From Limnohabitans sp. 63ED37-2 (lineage in GTDB: Bacteria; Pseudomonadota; Gammaproteobacteria; Burkholderiales; Burkholderiaceae_C): DNA of 64,000 nucleotides. Below are positions 60,617-64,000 of the stretch, piece by piece; the stretch's first letter is position 1; every line of letters begins with the position of its first letter. The position numbers were made by a program, and so were the translations under genes. The stretch lies in NCBI RefSeq assembly GCF_001412535.1, contig NZ_CP011774.1, positions 1,049,501 through 1,113,500 of the forward strand, read 5' to 3'. Under the pieces are notes generated by a model that saw only the letters and a list, made by a program, of their open reading frames with translations, was not told the origin of the DNA and made no database searches.

Positions 60617-61350
60617 GCATTTTGGACATCGGACCCCAGGTCAGCACCCGCGTGAACGACCCGGCCAGCGTGGACGCCGCCATCTTGAGCCGCTTCTCGG
60701 CCCGTGCCTATTTGCCCAAAGCGGTGGAGCGCAGCGTTTTGCAAGAAGTGCTGAGCGTTGCCGCCCGTTCGCCCAGTGGCACCAACACCCAGCCCTGGAA
60801 GGTCTATGTGCTTCAGGGCGCCAAGCGCGACGAGCTGGTGGCCAAGACCTGCGCCGCGCACGACGCCATCAGCGCCAATCCGGCTCTGGCCACTGAATAC
60901 GCCGAGGCCTATGACTATTACCCCGAAAAATGGGTCAGCCCCTACATCGACCGCCGCCGCGAGTGCGGTTTTGGTTTGTATGGCGTTCTGGGTATCGGCA
61001 AGGGCGACAAAGCCATGATGCACGCCCAGCACCAGAAAAACTTCCGCTTTTTTGACGCGCCCGTGGGTTTGATTTTCACCATCGACAAAGTCATGGGCCG
61101 TGGCAGTTTGCTCGACTACGGTATGTTCTTGCAAAGCATCATGGTCGCTGCCCGCTCGCGGGGCCTGCACACCTGCCCGCAAGCGGCTTGGAACGGTTTT
61201 TCCAAAATCATCTTGCCGCTGGTCGGTGCGGGTGACAACGAAATGGTGGTCTGCGGCATGTCGCTGGGTTATGCCGACGAGTCGGCGCTGGTCAACACCT
61301 TCCAGACCACACGGGTACCCGCCCAAGACTTCACCCACTGGGTGGACTGA
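60613..61350 (+). CDS. Nitroreductase-family flavoprotein
   Basis: The 245-residue product has RFSARAYLPKAVERSVLQEVL and the FMN-binding AARSPSGTNTQPWKVYVL (about 50-67). It reduces nitro, quinone or enone compounds using NAD(P)H; the true substrate is unknown. Its ATG overlaps the thioesterase stop. The permease gene begins 41 bp after it. Confidence 0.9.
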   Translation: MSILDIGPQVSTRVNDPASVDAAILSRFSARAYLPKAVERSVLQEVLSVAARSPSGTNTQPWKVYVLQGAKRDELVAKTCAAHDAISANPALATEYAEAYDYYPEKWVSPYIDRRRECGFGLYGVLGIGKGDKAMMHAQHQKNFRFFDAPVGLIFTIDKVMGRGSLLDYGMFLQSIMVAARSRGLHTCPQAAWNGFSKIILPLVGAGDNEMVVCGMSLGYADESALVNTFQTTRVPAQDFTHWVD

Positions 61351-61391
61351 CTTTTTATCTCAACACGCTTCCATAAAGACAAGGGCTTGGT

Positions 61392-63266
61392 TTGGGATTC
61401 GAAGCACTGGCGCTGCAACTGCTCAATGGCCTGAGCCACGCCACCACCTTGTTCTTGATGGCCTCCGGGCTGACGCTGATTTTTGGCGTCACCCGGATCG
61501 TCAACTTCGCGCACGGCAGCTTCTTCATGTTGGGCGCTTTATGGTCGGCGCACGCGGTGACGAACTGGTGGCCCGCCATGGCGGACACCGGTTGGGGCTA
61601 TGGCGCGCTGATCTTGATGGGTGCGTGTGTGGCCGCCTTGCTGGGGGCGTTCACCGAGGTCTTGCTTCTTCAGCGCATGCGCCACGCGCCGCAGCTCTAC
61701 CAACTGGTGGCCACTTTTGGCCTGACGCTGGCGCTGCACGACGCGATGCGCTGGTTCTTTGGCCCCGAAGAGGTTTTTGCGCCGCGCTTTCCAGGCCTCA
61801 AGGGCGCTGTCCAGCTGGGCGAATCGTTTTTCCCGACCTGGCAGCTCTTCACCTTGGCGCTGGGCCCGCTGGTCTGGCTGGGCTTGCACCTTTTGCTCAC
61901 GCGCACGCTGTGGGGCCAGCGCGTGAAAGCCGCCACCCAAGACCGCGAAATGCTCGATGCGCTGGGTGTGAATCCCGCGCCCTTCATGCTGGGGGTGGTG
62001 ATGTTGGGCTGCGGCTTGGCGGGCTTGGCCGGGGCGCTGCAGTTGCCACGCGAGCCCGCACATTTGCAAATGGACGTGAATGTGGTGGTCGAGACCTTTG
62101 TGGTGGTGGTCACAGGGGGCTTGGGCAGCATTGGCGGGGCTTTTGTAGCGGCGGTGCTCATTGGTGTGATCCACGCTTTGGGCTTGAGCTTTTTCCCGCA
62201 AGCGACCTTGGTGCTGGTCTTTTTGACCATGGCGGTGGTGCTGGTCTGGCGGCCGCAGGGCCTGGCCGGGACGGCAGCACATGCTGAGCAGCGCGAAAGC
62301 GTGCCGGTGTTTGCGCTGTGGCCTGTGGCGGGCTGGGGCCGGGCGCTGTTTGTGGCGGTGTTTGTGGGCTTGACGCTGCTGGCCTGGGGGCAGGGCGATT
62401 ACGGCCGCAGCTTGGCCGAAGACGTGATGGTGATGATGCTGTTTGGTCTGAGCCTGCAGTGGATGATGGCATTGGGCGGTCTGGTCAGTTTTGGCCATGC
62501 GGCGTTTTTTGCGTTGGGTGCCTATGGTGCGGCGCTGTCGCACCTGCACTGGGGCGCTGGTTTGCCAGCGGCATTGGCCGCGGGCATGGCGCTGGCGATG
62601 GCTGTGGCTGTGGCGTTTGGCGCTTTGGTGGTTCGCAGCAGCGGGGTGTACCTGGCCATGCTGTCTCTGGCGCTCGCGCAAATGATTTGGGCGGGGGCCA
62701 CGCAATGGGTGGCCCTGACGGGAGGCGACAACGGCTTGATTGGCTTGCGTTTGATCCCGTCCGAGTCCAGAGTGCTGTGGGACGCGGCGCTGGGTGTCTT
62801 CATGCTTTTGGCTGTGGCGGGCATGGCCCGCGTGGCACGCTCCAGCCGGGGCGCGGCTTTGCAGGCTGTGCGGGATGCGCCGCTGCGCGCAGCGGCCAGC
62901 GGTTTGCCGGTGCAGGCTTTGCGCTATCAAGTGTTTGTGGGCAGCGCCACCTTGGCGGGTTTGGCCGGGGGCTTGTGGGCCGCGTTCAAAGGGGCGGTGT
63001 TTCCGTCGGTGGCCTCGGTCGCCATGTCAGTGGACGCTTTGCTGGTGATTTTGCTGGGCGGTGTGCACCAGCTGTGGGGCGCGGCTGTCGGCAGTGCGCT
63101 CTTGGTCTGGGGTGGGGCTGAGCTGGGGCAGGGCCTGGACTATTGGCGCGGTGTTTTGGGCCTGGTGATCATGCTCGTGATGGTCTTGGCGCCCAGTGGT
63201 GTGCTGGGCGGGGTGCAGTCCTTGTTGACAGCTTGGCGTTTGGGTAGCAAGGGGGCATTGGCATGA
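61392..63266 (+). CDS. Fused branched-chain amino-acid-type ABC permease (LivH-LivM)
   Basis: The 624-residue product joins two permeases that are usually separate. Residues 1-290 are LivH-like (LSHATTLFLMASGLTLIFGV and RIVNFAHGSFFMLGALW); residues from about 330 are LivM-like (LQWMMALGGLVSFGHAAFFALGAY, split to short pieces here, and QAVRDAPLRAAASGL). Both EAA-like loops can be seen. The start at 61392 is a TTG, as no ATG fits before the first helix. Substrate is unknown; it may be a hydrophobic amino acid, urea-like amide or an aromatic acid. Confidence 0.88.
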   Translation: MGFEALALQLLNGLSHATTLFLMASGLTLIFGVTRIVNFAHGSFFMLGALWSAHAVTNWWPAMADTGWGYGALILMGACVAALLGAFTEVLLLQRMRHAPQLYQLVATFGLTLALHDAMRWFFGPEEVFAPRFPGLKGAVQLGESFFPTWQLFTLALGPLVWLGLHLLLTRTLWGQRVKAATQDREMLDALGVNPAPFMLGVVMLGCGLAGLAGALQLPREPAHLQMDVNVVVETFVVVVTGGLGSIGGAFVAAVLIGVIHALGLSFFPQATLVLVFLTMAVVLVWRPQGLAGTAAHAEQRESVPVFALWPVAGWGRALFVAVFVGLTLLAWGQGDYGRSLAEDVMVMMLFGLSLQWMMALGGLVSFGHAAFFALGAYGAALSHLHWGAGLPAALAAGMALAMAVAVAFGALVVRSSGVYLAMLSLALAQMIWAGATQWVALTGGDNGLIGLRLIPSESRVLWDAALGVFMLLAVAGMARVARSSRGAALQAVRDAPLRAAASGLPVQALRYQVFVGSATLAGLAGGLWAAFKGAVFPSVASVAMSVDALLVILLGGVHQLWGAAVGSALLVWGGAELGQGLDYWRGVLGLVIMLVMVLAPSGVLGGVQSLLTAWRLGSKGALA

Positions 63267-63290
63267 TGCGCGCCGCCTACACCCCAAAAT

Positions 63291-63351
63291 GGATCGCTTC
63301 GTGCCTCGCGATGACGATGCAAATGTCATTGCGAGCGAAGCGCGGCAATCC
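63291..63351. repeat. REP-like imperfect inverted repeat
   Basis: GGATCGCTTCG-GCCTCGCGATGAC and GTCATTGCGAGCGAAGCGCGGCAATCC are imperfect inverted copies separated by GATGCAAAT. The GTCATTGCGAGCGAAGCG form is a well-known dispersed extragenic repeat in many bacteria. It lies in the 97-bp gap between the permease and livG genes and may form a hairpin in their mRNA. Confidence 0.65.
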
Positions 63352-63363
63352 AAGGGCTTGCGC

Positions 63364-64000
63364 ATGAGCCTTCAAACAGTTTTACAGGTCAGGGGTCTGG
63401 CCAAATTTTTTGGCGGCGTGCGGGCTCTGGACGGGGTCGACTTTGATGTGTCCGCAGGCCAGTGCGTGGCCCTGATCGGCCCCAACGGCGCGGGCAAGTC
63501 GACCTGTTTTGCCTGTCTGGCGGGCCAACAGGTGCCCACCGCAGGAGAGGTCTTGTGGCAAGGCCAGTCGCTGTTGGGCAAACCGCCTGCCGAGCGCCAG
63601 CGCTTGGGCGTGGCCCGCACCTTCCAGGTGGCACAAACCTTCGAGGCGCTCACGGTGCTGCAAAACATTCAATTGGTGCTGCGCGGCGCTGTGCCACTGG
63701 CCTGGTGGGACCGGCTGGACAGCCGCCAGCCCGAGCGGGCGATGCGGCTCGCCGACCAAGCGGGCTTGCAAGCGCAAGCCCATGTCACCGTGGCCGATTT
63801 GCCTTACGGCGCCAAAAAACGCCTGGAGCTGGCCATGGCGCTGGCGGGCTTGCCCAACGCTGTTACTGCTGCTGGGGCCGACCCGTCTGCACAATCAGCG
63901 CCGTCCTTGCTGCTGCTGGACGAGCCCGCTGCCGGGCTGGCGCTCGCCGAGCGGGCCGAGATGATGGCGCTGGTGCGCCAAGTGGCTTCGCAAGGCGTGA
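63364..64000 (+). CDS. livG: Branched-chain amino-acid-type ABC transporter ATPase (LivG), partial
   Basis: The gene runs off the right edge; 212 residues are visible. It has Walker A GPNGAGKST (about residues 40-48), the Q-loop TFQVAQTFEALTVLQN, the signature LPYGAKKRLELAMAL and Walker B LLLLDEPAAGL. Between the signature helix and Walker B sits an extra 14-16 residues (PNAVTAAGADPSAQSAP) not typical of LivG. It begins 97 bp after the fused permease; livF and a binding protein would be expected to the right. Confidence 0.9.
   Translation, partial: MSLQTVLQVRGLAKFFGGVRALDGVDFDVSAGQCVALIGPNGAGKSTCFACLAGQQVPTAGEVLWQGQSLLGKPPAERQRLGVARTFQVAQTFEALTVLQNIQLVLRGAVPLAWWDRLDSRQPERAMRLADQAGLQAQAHVTVADLPYGAKKRLELAMALAGLPNAVTAAGADPSAQSAPSLLLLDEPAAGLALAERAEMMALVRQVASQGV

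Noticed and set aside
1..64000. Mobile elements, prophage, CRISPR, defence islands
   Set aside because: I looked for transposase, integrase, phage structural, Cas and restriction-type products on both strands and saw none.

Overview
The window looks like a stretch of core chromosome from a betaproteobacterium of the order Burkholderiales, most probably family Comamonadaceae (Limnohabitans/Rhodoferax/Curvibacter-like). The grounds are the tig-clpP-clpX-lon order followed by tRNA-Gly and tRNA-Cys genes, a Bug-type (TTT) solute-binding protein, a phasin, paired squalene/phytoene synthases and a high-GC, densely packed layout. The family assignment is inference from gene content, not from a search. 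I see no prophage, insertion sequence, CRISPR array or plasmid marker. No stretch longer than about 300 bp is without a gene or RNA.

Layout. 1-10600: a flagellar locus. fliK-fliL-fliM-fliN run leftwards and flhA-flhF-flhG-fliA, two unrecognised genes and fliS run rightwards. The 243 bp between the two arms carries two divergent sequences that match the sigma-54 -24/-12 consensus, and fliS has a well-spaced sigma-28 promoter, so a regulatory hierarchy can be read from the DNA. FlhF/FlhG suggest a polar flagellum. 10600-15350: tRNA-Arg, tRNA-Pro, hemH, a HAD phosphatase, a GST and two squalene/phytoene synthase-family genes. 15388-19748: an RND efflux adaptor and pump behind a TetR-type operator. 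19865-26444: tRNA-Leu, trigger factor, ClpP, ClpX, Lon, two identical tRNA-Gly genes and tRNA-Cys. 26500-38500: scattered metabolic and housekeeping genes (cupin, aminotransferase, FKBP isomerase, nitronate monooxygenase-like protein, GST, MAPEG protein, tRNA-Leu, Atg22-like transporter, murI, class I fumarase, YqhA-like protein, acs). 38589-46838: Bug protein, gamma-glutamyltransferase, a TetR-patatin pair with a divergent membrane protein, an HSD10-like SDR, a frameshifted cfa gene and a DUF423 protein. 46966-49633: ahpC, ahpF and a small unknown gene.

49705-57327 is an iron-acquisition region. One leftward run holds a TonB-dependent siderophore receptor, a PiuC/YbiX-type Fe(II)/2-oxoglutarate hydroxylase, an FMN-dependent alpha-hydroxy-acid oxidase, TonB, ExbB, ExbD and HemP. 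A separate Fe(III)-binding periplasmic protein lies behind a Fur box. The oxidase inside this run is the least expected member and is my best candidate for an undescribed functional link. 57344-59051: a lipoprotein patatin and a phasin. 59238 to the right edge: a tightly overlapping rightward run of a histone-deacetylase-like amidohydrolase, a hotdog thioesterase, a nitroreductase, a fused LivH-LivM permease and the start of LivG, with a REP-like inverted repeat between the last two.

Most genes belong to well-known families. The observations that deserve follow-up are regulatory (sigma-54/sigma-28 promoters, several perfect palindromes, hairpins inside operons), the cfa frameshift, the composition of the iron operon and of the deacetylase-thioesterase-nitroreductase-Liv run, and a few small or unrecognised conserved-looking genes.
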